Position numbers and translations under genes: made by a program | Part shown: one piece after another, positions 18,322 to 27,330 of the stretch | Layout of the letters: every line of letters starts with the position of its first letter | How positions within the stretch are numbered: the stretch's first letter is position 1 | Origin: Roseomonas sp. | Lineage (GTDB): Bacteria > Pseudomonadota > Alphaproteobacteria > Acetobacterales > Acetobacteraceae | Length of the DNA stretch: 64,000 nucleotides | Reading direction: 5' to 3' | Assembly: GCA_020249145.1 (NCBI GenBank) | Contig: JADCGF010000010.1 | Location: 40,266-104,265 of the forward strand | Notes under the pieces: generated by a model | Told to the model about the DNA's origin: nothing | The model's input: only the letters and a program-made list of their open reading frames with translations | Database searches by the model: none

Positions 18322-19014
18322 CTACTCCGCAGCGGCTTCCCTCGCCCGCTCGCGCAAAATCGCGACCGCCCGGCGCAGCCCATCGGCGATATTCTCCGGC
18401 GGCATGGCGCCGGAGAACAGCAAATGCCGATCCAGCACAAAGGATGGCACGCCGGAAATACCCGCGCGGCGATAGCCATCATCCTCGGCCAGCACCTCAT
18501 GCCGCCCGGCATCGCCGGCGTTGAAGGCGGCAAGGGTTTCTGCCGATAGGCCCGCCGCAGCGCCCAGGCGCGCCAGGGTCGCGGGATCGCCAATATCGGC
18601 GCCTTCCTGGAAATAGGCTCGGAAGATCGCCTCAGCCACTTCGCGCTGCCGGCCATCAGCGCCGGCCAGCCGGATCAGCCGATGCGCTTCCAGCGTATTC
18701 GGTGTGCGCGCCATCAGATCATGGCGGAACTCCACGCCAGCCACGCGCCCGGCATCGGCCACGCGCCGGTCCAATTCCTGGGATTTTTCGAGCGAGCCGA
18801 ATTTGGCGCTGCGATATTCCCGCCGATCCACGCCCTCTGGCGGCATTTCCGGGTTCAATTGGAAGGGGCGGAAGCGGACCTTAAAATGCAGCCCGTCTTC
18901 AGCCAGCATGTCGAGCGCCGCATCCAGATTGCGTTTCCCGATCCAGCACCAGGGGCAGATGGCGTCCGAAATCACATCCAAAGTGCCGGCATTGGCTTCA
19001 GTGGCGCTATCCAT
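18322..19014 (-). CDS. DsbA family oxidoreductase (FrnE-like)
   Basis: DVISDAICPWCWIGKRNLDAAL, CPWC active site, GISGVPSFVLDRHLLFSGA. Confidence 0.92.
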   Translation of the reverse strand: MDSATEANAGTLDVISDAICPWCWIGKRNLDAALDMLAEDGLHFKVRFRPFQLNPEMPPEGVDRREYRSAKFGSLEKSQELDRRVADAGRVAGVEFRHDLMARTPNTLEAHRLIRLAGADGRQREVAEAIFRAYFQEGADIGDPATLARLGAAAGLSAETLAAFNAGDAGRHEVLAEDDGYRRAGISGVPSFVLDRHLLFSGAMPPENIADGLRRAVAILRERAREAAAE

Positions 19015-19117
19015 GGGGCTTACTCCTGCAAAAGCGCCTTACCATGCCGCTTTGGCGCGCCCCGGTCCAGCATGACCCCTCTTGGAGAGAAGCGCGGAAA
19101 GCCGCATGGTCCCGCGC

Positions 19118-20227
19118 ATGAGCACCATGACCTTCCCCGCCCCCGCCCCGGCCGCCTGGCCCAGCGCCACCCCCGCCCAAGCCGGCTTTCATGCCGCCAA
19201 GCTGCAAGCCGCCGTGGATCACGCCGCCGCGCATGAAACCCCCTGGCCCTATGATTTGGCCGGCCATATCGGGCGTGGCTTTTTCGAGGCACCGCCGGAT
19301 AATGAGGTGCTGGGTCCGCTCAGCCCGCGCGGCGCGCCATGCGGTCTGATCACACGCCATGGCGCCTTGGTCACAAGTTGGGGCGATACACGGGAAGTCA
19401 GCCAAACCTTCAGCGTCGCGAAATCCTACCTCTCGCTGCTGACCGGCCTCGCCTGGGCCGATGGGTTGATCCCGGACCTTGATCAGCGGGTCGGCGAAAC
19501 CGTCAAGGATGGCGGCTTTGACACGCCACAAAACGCCCCGATCACCTGGCGGCATTTGCTGCAGAACATGTCGGAATGGGAAGGCACGCTATTCGGCAAA
19601 TACGACATGATTGACCGTGGCCGGGATCTCGGCGCCGAGGGCCAGGGCAAGAAGGGGGCTCGGCAATTGCAGGCCCCCGGCACGCATTGGGAGTATAATG
19701 ACGTGCGCGTGAACCGGCTTTCGCTGGCGTTGCTGCACCGCTTCGGTCGGCCCTTGCCGGAGGTTTTCGCCGAACGCATCCTGAACCCGATTGGCGGCAG
19801 CCGCGATTGGCGCTGGGATGGCTACCGCACGTCTTGGGTGACGCTTGAAAACGGCCAGCGCGTGCAATCCGTCCCCGGTGGCACGCATTGGGGCGGCGGC
19901 GTTGCGATCCATGCCGAGGATCAGGCGCGGATCGGGCTGCTTGCGCTCAATCGCGGGCTTTGGGCGGGGAGTGAAATCCTGCCGGCGCAATGGTTTGACT
20001 GGTCCACTGAAGCCTGCGCGCTCAATTCATCCTATGGTTTCCTTTGGTGGCTTAATACCTCCGGGGAGCGGTTCCCCTCTGCCGCGCGGGATGCGTTTTT
20101 CGCCTCCGGCGCCGGGGGCAATCTGACCTGGGTGGACCCGGCCACGGGGATTGTGGCGGTGCTGCGCTGGACGGACCCCAAGGCGATGGATGGTTTTATT
20201 GGTCGCGTGCGCGCGGCGCTGATCTGA
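19118..20227 (+). CDS. Serine hydrolase (beta-lactamase/class C family)
   Basis: SVAKSYLSLLTG (SxxK) and YNDVRVNRLSLAL motif; start 19118 or upstream 19082. Confidence 0.85.
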   Translation: MSTMTFPAPAPAAWPSATPAQAGFHAAKLQAAVDHAAAHETPWPYDLAGHIGRGFFEAPPDNEVLGPLSPRGAPCGLITRHGALVTSWGDTREVSQTFSVAKSYLSLLTGLAWADGLIPDLDQRVGETVKDGGFDTPQNAPITWRHLLQNMSEWEGTLFGKYDMIDRGRDLGAEGQGKKGARQLQAPGTHWEYNDVRVNRLSLALLHRFGRPLPEVFAERILNPIGGSRDWRWDGYRTSWVTLENGQRVQSVPGGTHWGGGVAIHAEDQARIGLLALNRGLWAGSEILPAQWFDWSTEACALNSSYGFLWWLNTSGERFPSAARDAFFASGAGGNLTWVDPATGIVAVLRWTDPKAMDGFIGRVRAALI

Positions 20228-20240
20228 CGGGGGCAAAACC

Positions 20241-21215
20241 ATGGAAATCGGCATTGTCGGTTTGGGCCGTATGGGCGGGAATATTGCGCGGCGGTTGATG
20301 CAGGCGGGGCATCGCGCCGTGGTCTGGGACAAGGATGCCGCCGCCGTGGCCGCCCTTGCCGCTGAAGGTGCGGTGGGTGTCGCCGATCTGGCGGGGCTGG
20401 TCGCGGCTTTGGCCCCGCCGCGCGCGGTTTGGGTCATGCTGCCCCATGGCGCGCCAACGGAAGACGCCTTGGAACAATTGGGCGGGCTGCTTTCGCCCGG
20501 CGATACCGCCATTGATGGCGGCAATACGCATTGGAAGGATGATATCCGCCGCGCCAAGGCGCTCGGCACCAAGGGGGTTGATTACCTTGATATCGGCACC
20601 TCCGGCGGAGTTTGGGGGCTGAAGCGCGGCTATTGCCTGATGATTGGCGGCAAACCCGGCCCGGTGGCACGGCTGGCACCAATCTTCACCGCCTTGGCGC
20701 CTGGTCGGGGCGACATTCCAGCCACGCCAAGGCGTGAAGATCGCCCCACAAATATCGAAGAAGGTTGGATTCACTGCGGTGATCATGGCGCCGGCCATCT
20801 CGTAAAAATGGTCCATAACGGCATTGAATACGGGATGATGCAGGCGCTGGCGGAGGGGCTTGACCTGCTGCGCCATGCCGATAGCCCAGAATTGTCGGAA
20901 GATCAGCGGCTTAGCGTGGATATCGCCGATGTGACAGAAGCCTGGCGGCGGGGTTCGGTCATCACCTCCTGGCTACTCGATCTGACCGCAAGTGCCTTGG
21001 CGGAAGACCCTGATCTTGCGAAATATTCCGGTAAGGTGGGCGATTCCGGCGAAGGCCGCTGGACGGTGCAGCAGGCGGTGGAAACGGCGGTCGCAGCGCC
21101 GGTGCTGACGGCTGCGCTTTATGCCCGCTTCCGGTCGCGGGATCAGGTGAATTTCGGTGATCGCGCGCTTTCGGCCATGCGGCATGGCTTTGGCGGGCAC
21201 CTGGAACCCAAATAG
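20241..21215 (+). CDS. gnd: 6-phosphogluconate dehydrogenase, decarboxylating (short YqeC/GndA-like form)
   Basis: MEIGIVGLGRMGGNIARRLMQAGH, DGGNTHWKDD, IGTSGGVWGLKRGYCLMIGG, GHLVKMVHNGIEYGMMQA. Confidence 0.93.
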   Translation: MEIGIVGLGRMGGNIARRLMQAGHRAVVWDKDAAAVAALAAEGAVGVADLAGLVAALAPPRAVWVMLPHGAPTEDALEQLGGLLSPGDTAIDGGNTHWKDDIRRAKALGTKGVDYLDIGTSGGVWGLKRGYCLMIGGKPGPVARLAPIFTALAPGRGDIPATPRREDRPTNIEEGWIHCGDHGAGHLVKMVHNGIEYGMMQALAEGLDLLRHADSPELSEDQRLSVDIADVTEAWRRGSVITSWLLDLTASALAEDPDLAKYSGKVGDSGEGRWTVQQAVETAVAAPVLTAALYARFRSRDQVNFGDRALSAMRHGFGGHLEPK

Positions 21216-21217
21216 CG

Positions 21218-21742
21218 ATGCGCCCCGCTGCCATCATCATCATGGGGGTTTCGGGGTCGGGCAAATCCACCATCGGCGCGCTACTGGCTGAGCGGCTCGG
21301 CTGGCCCTTTGCCGATGCGGATGGCTTCCACCCGCCGGCGAATGTGGCGAAAATGGCCGCCGGCACGCCGCTGACCGATGCTGACCGTTGGCCTTGGCTG
21401 GATGCGATTGCCGCGCATATCGGCGCGGCGCGGGGAACGGGGCAGCCCGTGGTGGTGGCCTGCTCGGCCCTGCGCCGCGCCTATCGGGAGAGGCTACGCG
21501 CCGGGCATGGCGATCTGATTTTTCTGCACTTGGCTGGCGCACCCGAGGTAATTGCAGCGCGCCAGGCGGCCCGTCAGGGCCATTTCATGCCGCCATCCCT
21601 GATGGCGAGCCAATTTGCGACCCTGGAAGATACCGGGGATGAGCCCGATGCCGTGGCGGTATCCGTGGCTGATACACCTCAGTCGGTGGTGGATGCCGCC
21701 ATGGTGGCGCTCGGCCCCTTCACCCTCAGGGCGGGTCCATGA
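21218..21742 (+). CDS. gntK: Gluconokinase
   Basis: IIIMGVSGSGKSTIGALLAERLGWPFADADGFHPPANVAKMAAGTPLTD. Confidence 0.95.
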   Translation: MRPAAIIIMGVSGSGKSTIGALLAERLGWPFADADGFHPPANVAKMAAGTPLTDADRWPWLDAIAAHIGAARGTGQPVVVACSALRRAYRERLRAGHGDLIFLHLAGAPEVIAARQAARQGHFMPPSLMASQFATLEDTGDEPDAVAVSVADTPQSVVDAAMVALGPFTLRAGP

Positions 21743-22373
21743 AGGCAGAGGACATGGAAGCCCGCGCAATCAAGGACCGCATGGATGGGTTTTCATGGCC
21801 CTCATGTGCGGTCAGTGCCTCCATCGGGCAGAAATACTCATGCGGCTGCGGCACCTGGTTGCGCGCAAAGCCGGCATAGTGTTCCCGCTGCAACCCATAA
21901 AGCACCCTGATATCACGCACCGGCAGCGTCAGCCCAGCGATGGGTTCGGCGATACAGGCCGGGATCAGGCGCCAGCGCGGCGTTTCATCCCCGGGCTGGA
22001 TGGGCGCCAGCAGCCAGGGCAAAGGGCAGAAGGCGAGCAAGGAGGTGGTTGAGGGCGCAAAGCGGGACCGTTTATCCAGCAAATTCTTGAAGGTGGAGCA
22101 GGCTTCGATACACAGGATATCCGCGTAAGGGTCTTCCGGCGTGCCACCAAAATGCAGCCAAAGCCCATCCGGGATGGTGCGCATCCGGTCAGACCCGGGA
22201 ACCTTCAGATAGGGCTGGGCGATGGGCTCCCCCTCACTCGGGCGGGCGCGGAGCCAGGATGCGCCCTCACTAGCGGTGGCACCCGGCGGGCGCTGCGGCC
22301 AGGTTTTCAGCCGGGCGCGGACCACATTGTCCAACCGGATGGTCTTACGATCGCTACGCAGGATTTCGCTCAT
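21726..22373 (-). CDS. Hypothetical protein, overlapping the 3' end of gntK
   Basis: ORF 21726-22400; ATG at 22373 (MSEILRSDRKTIRLDNV); contains PYADILCIEACSTFKNLLDKRSRFAPSTTSLL; family not recognised. Confidence 0.6.
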   Translation of the reverse strand: MSEILRSDRKTIRLDNVVRARLKTWPQRPPGATASEGASWLRARPSEGEPIAQPYLKVPGSDRMRTIPDGLWLHFGGTPEDPYADILCIEACSTFKNLLDKRSRFAPSTTSLLAFCPLPWLLAPIQPGDETPRWRLIPACIAEPIAGLTLPVRDIRVLYGLQREHYAGFARNQVPQPHEYFCPMEALTAHEGHENPSMRSLIARASMSSAFMDPP

Positions 22374-22779
22374 AGCACAAATTACCTCTTTTAAATACAA
22401 CCTATAGTTTAGTTAAGATGAATCCCACAAAGCAAGGCAAGCAAAATCCGCTGCAAAAACCAGCCAAACTTCGAGTCAAAATTGAGCTTAAGGCGATTTT
22501 CTTAAAAAACTACTTTAATAAAAACAACTAACTGATTCTATGGAATCATCATTAAAAAGCACCGCTAAAAAATTCGTCAAAAAAGAAAAATACAACCATA
22601 GAGAGAATGTCTTGATCGGTCACGTTGATGTATCTGTTTTGTTCTTATCGTGTAAGCCAGCCCGTAGCCGCAAACGATGTTTTCCATATCGCTTTTCTCC
22701 ATGTAAGACTGCCGCAGAAGGCCAAGCAGCGCTTTTGCTGGCCTCTTCCAGCCCTACCATTACCAAAAGGACGCCCCCG

Positions 22780-23130
22780 ATGACCATCAAACGTCTTGCC
22801 CCTGAAGAACGCCTATCGGGTGCCGTGATTGGCGGCGGGCTGATTTGGTTGGCCGGCCAGGTGGCCGATGACACCAGCCTGGATGCGGAAGGCCAAACCG
22901 CGGATATCCTGAAGCAGATTGACGCCCTGCTGGCCGAGGCCGGGACAGATAAGCGCGCTTTGCTCTCCGCAACCGTCATTCTGGCCGATATCCGCGACGC
23001 GCCGGCCATGAACCGCGCCTGGGATCGCTGGCTGGACCATGCCCATAAGCCCGCCCGCATGACCATTCAGGCTGCGCTGGTGGACCCCGCCTGGAAGGTG
23101 GAGATCACCGGCGTCGCCCTGGCGCCGTGA
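22780..23130 (+). CDS. RidA family protein
   Basis: MTIKRLAPEERLSGAVIGGGLIWLAGQVADDTSLDAEGQTADILKQIDALLAEAGTDKRALLSATVILADIRD; the longer 22540 ORF start is AT-rich and not family-like. Confidence 0.88.
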   Translation: MTIKRLAPEERLSGAVIGGGLIWLAGQVADDTSLDAEGQTADILKQIDALLAEAGTDKRALLSATVILADIRDAPAMNRAWDRWLDHAHKPARMTIQAALVDPAWKVEITGVALAP

Positions 23131-24083
23131 ACGCACCACCTCCCCCTCGCCGGCCGGATCGCTGGCTGCGCGCCGCACTTGCCACACTCAGCTTCGGGCT
23201 GCTGGTGGCGGGCGGGATTGCGGATCATGGCGGGGTGTTGCCGATGCTTGTCATCGGTATCGCCGCGACGGCCATCGGCTTCTTCTATCTGCTCTTTCCG
23301 CAGGGCATGCATTTCGCCTTTGGCGCCAGCGCAGGGCTTGCGGTTTATGCCTGTCTTTTCGTGGTGATTGGCCGCGCGGCCTTCCCAGAAGCGCCGGCCT
23401 TGGCCCGTGCGATGGCCTTTCTATTGCCGGTCTTTGCTTTTTTGGGCTCGGTCTGGGCGCGGCGGGATAGTCTCCGCCGTGCCGCCGAAGCCGATGCGCC
23501 CTTTGATCATGGACATTTGCCGCGCATGGCGCGCTGGCTGATCCCGGTTTGGGTGGTGGGGGGCTTCAGCCTTTCCTTGCCGCTCAATCGCCTATCCCCC
23601 TTTGATCAGGGCTTGGCGTTGCTCGCTGCCATGGGGGCGATTGCGGCCATTGTCGCGGTCTCCGTCCGCCCGGTGGTGCTGCTGCTGAGTGATCTGACCC
23701 TGATCACCAAGGAGCTTTCGGCGCGGCTTCGGCGCATTACCGTGCCGGTTGTGGCCTTCCTGACGCTTTATAGCCTGCTGGTGATTTCCTTTGCCTGTTT
23801 CTATCGCATCGCCGATGGGCTTTCGCGCATGCCATTGTTTCATGGCCAGGGCGGCCCGATCAGGCTTGGCTTTCAGGATGCGCTTTATTTCAGCCTGGTT
23901 ACGCAAGCGACAGTCGGCTTTGGCGACCTCACGCCGCATGATGATGGCATCAGGCTGCTGACGGGCGTGCAGGTGCTGGCGGGGCAAATCCTGCTGCTTT
24001 TCGGGTTTGCCGAGATCATGCGCAGCCGGCGCGTGCGGATGACGCAGCGCGAGGAAAAGCGCCCCGGGTCTGCCGGGGATTGA
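23127..24083 (+). CDS. Potassium channel family protein
   Basis: Multi-TM with pore motif ALYFSLVTQATVGFGDLTP. Confidence 0.85.
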   Translation: MNAPPPPRRPDRWLRAALATLSFGLLVAGGIADHGGVLPMLVIGIAATAIGFFYLLFPQGMHFAFGASAGLAVYACLFVVIGRAAFPEAPALARAMAFLLPVFAFLGSVWARRDSLRRAAEADAPFDHGHLPRMARWLIPVWVVGGFSLSLPLNRLSPFDQGLALLAAMGAIAAIVAVSVRPVVLLLSDLTLITKELSARLRRITVPVVAFLTLYSLLVISFACFYRIADGLSRMPLFHGQGGPIRLGFQDALYFSLVTQATVGFGDLTPHDDGIRLLTGVQVLAGQILLLFGFAEIMRSRRVRMTQREEKRPGSAGD

Positions 24084-24187
24084 GCATTTTCAAGCCAAGT
24101 GGACTCACTTGGCGGCTCGGAAAATGCGACCCAAAAACAGAAAGATTTTCAAGCCAAGTGGCTTCACTTGGCGACTCGGAAAATGCG
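24084..24187. repeat. Tandem pair of about 60-bp palindromic (REP-like) repeats
   Basis: Copy 1 gcATTTTCaagCCAAGTGgactCACTTGGcggctcgGAAAATgcgac; copy 2 gATTTTCaagCCAAGTGgcttCACTTGGcgactcgGAAAATgcgac; nearly identical direct repeats with internal dyad symmetry. Confidence 0.9.
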
Positions 24188-24304
24188 ACAAAACAGAGAA
24201 GCTGGCGCATGGCGGATGAACGGATGCGAAGCCGCCACGCTCCAGGCGTGTTTCCGCCGTAATTCTCGTATTGTATGGATCGTGAAGTTGCAGGATATGC
24301 GCGC

Positions 24305-25297
24305 ATGGTAACGCCGGCTTACTGGCAAGGAAAAAGGGTTCTGGTGACTGGGGGGGCGGGCTTCCTTGGCTCCAACCTCTGCCATAGCTTGGCCGGTATG
24401 GGCGCGCGTGTCACGGCGCTCGATGCCATGATGCCCGATGGTGGTGCCTCCGCCCGCAATCTGGAAGGGGCTGGCGTATTGCTGGTGCGGGGCGATATTC
24501 GCGATACGGAATTGCATTCCCTGTGTGACGGCATTGATGTGCTGTTCAATATGGCGGCGCAAACCAGCCATATGGGCGGGCAGAAGGACCCCGTTGCCGA
24601 TATCGCGATCAATGCCGTGGCGCAGGTGCGCCTGATTGGCGTGATACGCGAAGCGGCGCCCAAAGCGACGGTGGTGCATGCCTCCACCCGGCAATTTTAT
24701 GGCCGGCCACGTAGCCTACCGGTGGATGAATTGCACCCCGTGAACCCACCCGATGCCAATGGCGTCTCAAAATGGGCGGGCGAGCAGTATTGGCTTTTGG
24801 AAAACCGCGTGCTGCATCGCCCGGTGGTGTCCTTGCGGCTGACCAATTGCTACGGGCCAAGGCTGCGCATTCGCGATGCGCGCCAGACCTTTTTGGGCAT
24901 TTGGATCCGCCGTGTGTTGGAAAATGAGGCTTTTGAAGTCTGGGGCGGGGCTCAGCTGCGTGACCTGACCTATGTGGATGATGTCACCAGCGCCTTTCTG
25001 ATGGCAGCCGAACAGGCGGCAAAGCCGGGCGTGGGCGGCCAGGTCTTCAATATCGGCGGCAGCCCACCGGTTTCCCTGCTTGATCTTGCCGCCAAGCTGA
25101 TCGCCGCCAATGGTGGTAAGGGCAGTTTTGAAACGCGCGAATTTCCTGCCGATCGGGCGCCGATTGATATCGGTTCCTACGCTGCGGATGATCGCGCCTT
25201 CCGTTACGCGACCGGCTGGGCGCCGGCGACTGACCTGGATAGGGGGCTGAAGCTTTCCCTTGACTGGTATCGCCAGCGCCTTGCCGATTATTTGTGA
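24305..25297 (+). CDS. NAD-dependent epimerase/dehydratase
   Basis: RVLVTGGAGFLGSNLCHSLAGMGARVTALD Rossmann motif; YGPRLRI; DLTYVDDVTSAFL. Confidence 0.9.
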   Translation: MVTPAYWQGKRVLVTGGAGFLGSNLCHSLAGMGARVTALDAMMPDGGASARNLEGAGVLLVRGDIRDTELHSLCDGIDVLFNMAAQTSHMGGQKDPVADIAINAVAQVRLIGVIREAAPKATVVHASTRQFYGRPRSLPVDELHPVNPPDANGVSKWAGEQYWLLENRVLHRPVVSLRLTNCYGPRLRIRDARQTFLGIWIRRVLENEAFEVWGGAQLRDLTYVDDVTSAFLMAAEQAAKPGVGGQVFNIGGSPPVSLLDLAAKLIAANGGKGSFETREFPADRAPIDIGSYAADDRAFRYATGWAPATDLDRGLKLSLDWYRQRLADYL

Positions 25298-25319
25298 CCC
25301 TGAAGGGAAAGAACGCACA

Positions 25320-26459
25320 ATGAATGCGCCCGTCATTACCATGATCCCCCAGGCCGATCCCGGCGCAGGGTATCGCGCCCAAAAGGCCGAAATTGATGCC
25401 GCGGTCGCGCGCGCGCTGGCCAGCGGCTGGTATATCCTGGGCAAGGAAGGCGCGGCCTTTGAGGAAGAATACGCTTCCTGGCTTGGCACCCGCCGCGCGA
25501 TTGGCTGCGCCAATGGCACGGATGCGCTGGCGCTAATCCTGCGCGGGCTTGGCATTGGGCCGGGGATGAGTGTGGCCACTGTCTCCCACACTGCGGTTGC
25601 AACCGTTTCCGCAATTGAAATGGTCGGCGCCACGCCGCTGCTGCTGGATATTGACCCCGATACCTACACCATGGACCCGGTTGAGCTGCTGAGCGTGATG
25701 GATCATCCGCCACCAGGTCTGCCGCCTTTGCGTGCCGTGATTCCGGTGCATATCTATGGCCAGGCCAGTGATCTGGAACCGATGCTGGAAGCAACGCGCG
25801 CGGCGGGCATCGCCTTGATTGAGGATTGCGCGCAATGCCATGGCGCGACGCTTGATGGCGCCAAGCTTGGCACGCTTGGCACGGCTTCCGCCTTCAGCCT
25901 GTATCCCACCAAGAATCTTGGTGCGCTAGGTGATGGTGGTGTGCTGGCGACGAATGATGAGGAATTGGCGGACCGCATTGCCGCCATTCGGCAATATGGC
26001 TGGAAGGAACGCTATATCAGCGATATGGTCGGCGTGAATTCGCGCTTGGATGAGGTTCAGGCGGCGATTTTGCGCGTGAAGCTAACCGCGCTTGATGCCG
26101 GCAATGAACGCCGCCGCGCGATTGCTGGCGCCTATGATGCCGCGCTGGCCGGTGGCCCTTACGCGCCGCCGCAGCGCCGCGCGGGGGCGGAGCATGTCTT
26201 CCATCAATATGTGCTGCGCGTGCCGGATCGTGCCGCAGTGCAAGCGACGTTGAAGGAACAAGGCATTGGCACGGGCATTCACTACCCGGTGCCGGTGCAT
26301 TTGCAGCCGGCCTATCAGGGCCGCGTGCCGCTGGGGCCGGCTGGCTGCGCCGAGACCGCGGATGCCGCGCAGGAGGTGATGAGCCTTCCCATGTATCCCG
26401 AATTGACCGATGCGCAGGTGGAACGCATTTGTATTGGGTTGCGGAGCTTGAAGGGCTGA
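25320..26459 (+). CDS. DegT/DnrJ/EryC1/StrS family aminotransferase
   Basis: GCANGTDALALILRGLGIGPG, LIEDCAQCHGA, FSLYPTKNLGALGDGG. Confidence 0.95.
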   Translation: MNAPVITMIPQADPGAGYRAQKAEIDAAVARALASGWYILGKEGAAFEEEYASWLGTRRAIGCANGTDALALILRGLGIGPGMSVATVSHTAVATVSAIEMVGATPLLLDIDPDTYTMDPVELLSVMDHPPPGLPPLRAVIPVHIYGQASDLEPMLEATRAAGIALIEDCAQCHGATLDGAKLGTLGTASAFSLYPTKNLGALGDGGVLATNDEELADRIAAIRQYGWKERYISDMVGVNSRLDEVQAAILRVKLTALDAGNERRRAIAGAYDAALAGGPYAPPQRRAGAEHVFHQYVLRVPDRAAVQATLKEQGIGTGIHYPVPVHLQPAYQGRVPLGPAGCAETADAAQEVMSLPMYPELTDAQVERICIGLRSLKG

Positions 26460-26467
26460 ACGCTACA

Positions 26468-27325
26468 GTGACCTTGGGGCGGGTCTGCGTCGTCACGGTC
26501 GCCTATAACAGCGCTGCCGCCTTGCGCGGGATGCTGGAGGGCGTGCCGGAAGGCTTGGCGGTGATTGTGGTGGATAATGCAAGCCGCGATGACAGCGCGG
26601 CTGTGGCGGAAGCTGCCGGCGCGCGCGTGATCCGCAATGCGGCCAATCTTGGCTTTGGTGCGGGCTGCAATATCGGGATGGATGCGGCAGAGACGGAATT
26701 CGTACTGCTCGCCAACCCCGATACCCGGCTGGATGCGGGGGCGATTGCGCGGCTTGTTGCCGCCGCCGATGCCTTTCCCGATGCGGCCATTCTGGCGCCA
26801 ATGCTTTGCGATGAAGACGGCGCGCGGGTGCGGTCTTGGGATGTGGAACAACTGCATCGTCGGTTGCTTTCGCGCAAACGTGGCGCCGAGGCTTGGCCAG
26901 AGGGGCCGTTATGCGCGGAATTCCTCTCGGGCGCTTGCATGTTGCTGCGGGCTTCCGATGGGCTGCGCTTCGATGAAGCTTTCTTCCTGTTTTATGAGGA
27001 TGACGCGATTTGCGCCGCCGCCCGCGCGAAGGGGCGTAGCCTGGTGCTGGTGCCGGATGCCGTGATGCATCACGCGGGGGGCGGTTCTTCCGCGCCATCG
27101 CAAGCGCTTTCTGCCTTCAAGGCGCGGCATATGGCCTGGAGCCGGCTGAATTACATGGTGCTGATGCAGGGTAGCGCGGCGGCGCAGCACGAAGCCTGGG
27201 CGCGGGTGTGGCATCACAGCGGCAAGGCTGTTGGGCATGGGCTCACGCTGCGCTTGGAAAAATTGCGCGCCGATCTGGCGGGGCTTGGCGGGACACTGGC
27301 TTGGATGCGCGGGCGCCGCGCCTGA
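26468..27325 (+). CDS. Glycosyltransferase family 2
   Basis: VCVVTVAYNSAAALRGML, VVDNASRDDSAA, NLGFGAGCNIGM, LLANPDTRLD; GTG start at 26468. Confidence 0.9.
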   Translation: MTLGRVCVVTVAYNSAAALRGMLEGVPEGLAVIVVDNASRDDSAAVAEAAGARVIRNAANLGFGAGCNIGMDAAETEFVLLANPDTRLDAGAIARLVAAADAFPDAAILAPMLCDEDGARVRSWDVEQLHRRLLSRKRGAEAWPEGPLCAEFLSGACMLLRASDGLRFDEAFFLFYEDDAICAAARAKGRSLVLVPDAVMHHAGGGSSAPSQALSAFKARHMAWSRLNYMVLMQGSAAAQHEAWARVWHHSGKAVGHGLTLRLEKLRADLAGLGGTLAWMRGRRA

Positions 27326-27330
27326 TTGCG

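Noticed and set aside
22630-22644. Second possible LexA box (TGTTTTGTTCTTAT shared with 18115-18128)
   Set aside because: The upstream half is GTAT rather than GTTC, so it does not meet GTTC-N7-GTTC
22540-22779. N-terminal extension of the RidA ORF from 22540
   Set aside because: AT-rich, unlike the family N-terminus; ATG 22780 gives a normal RidA protein
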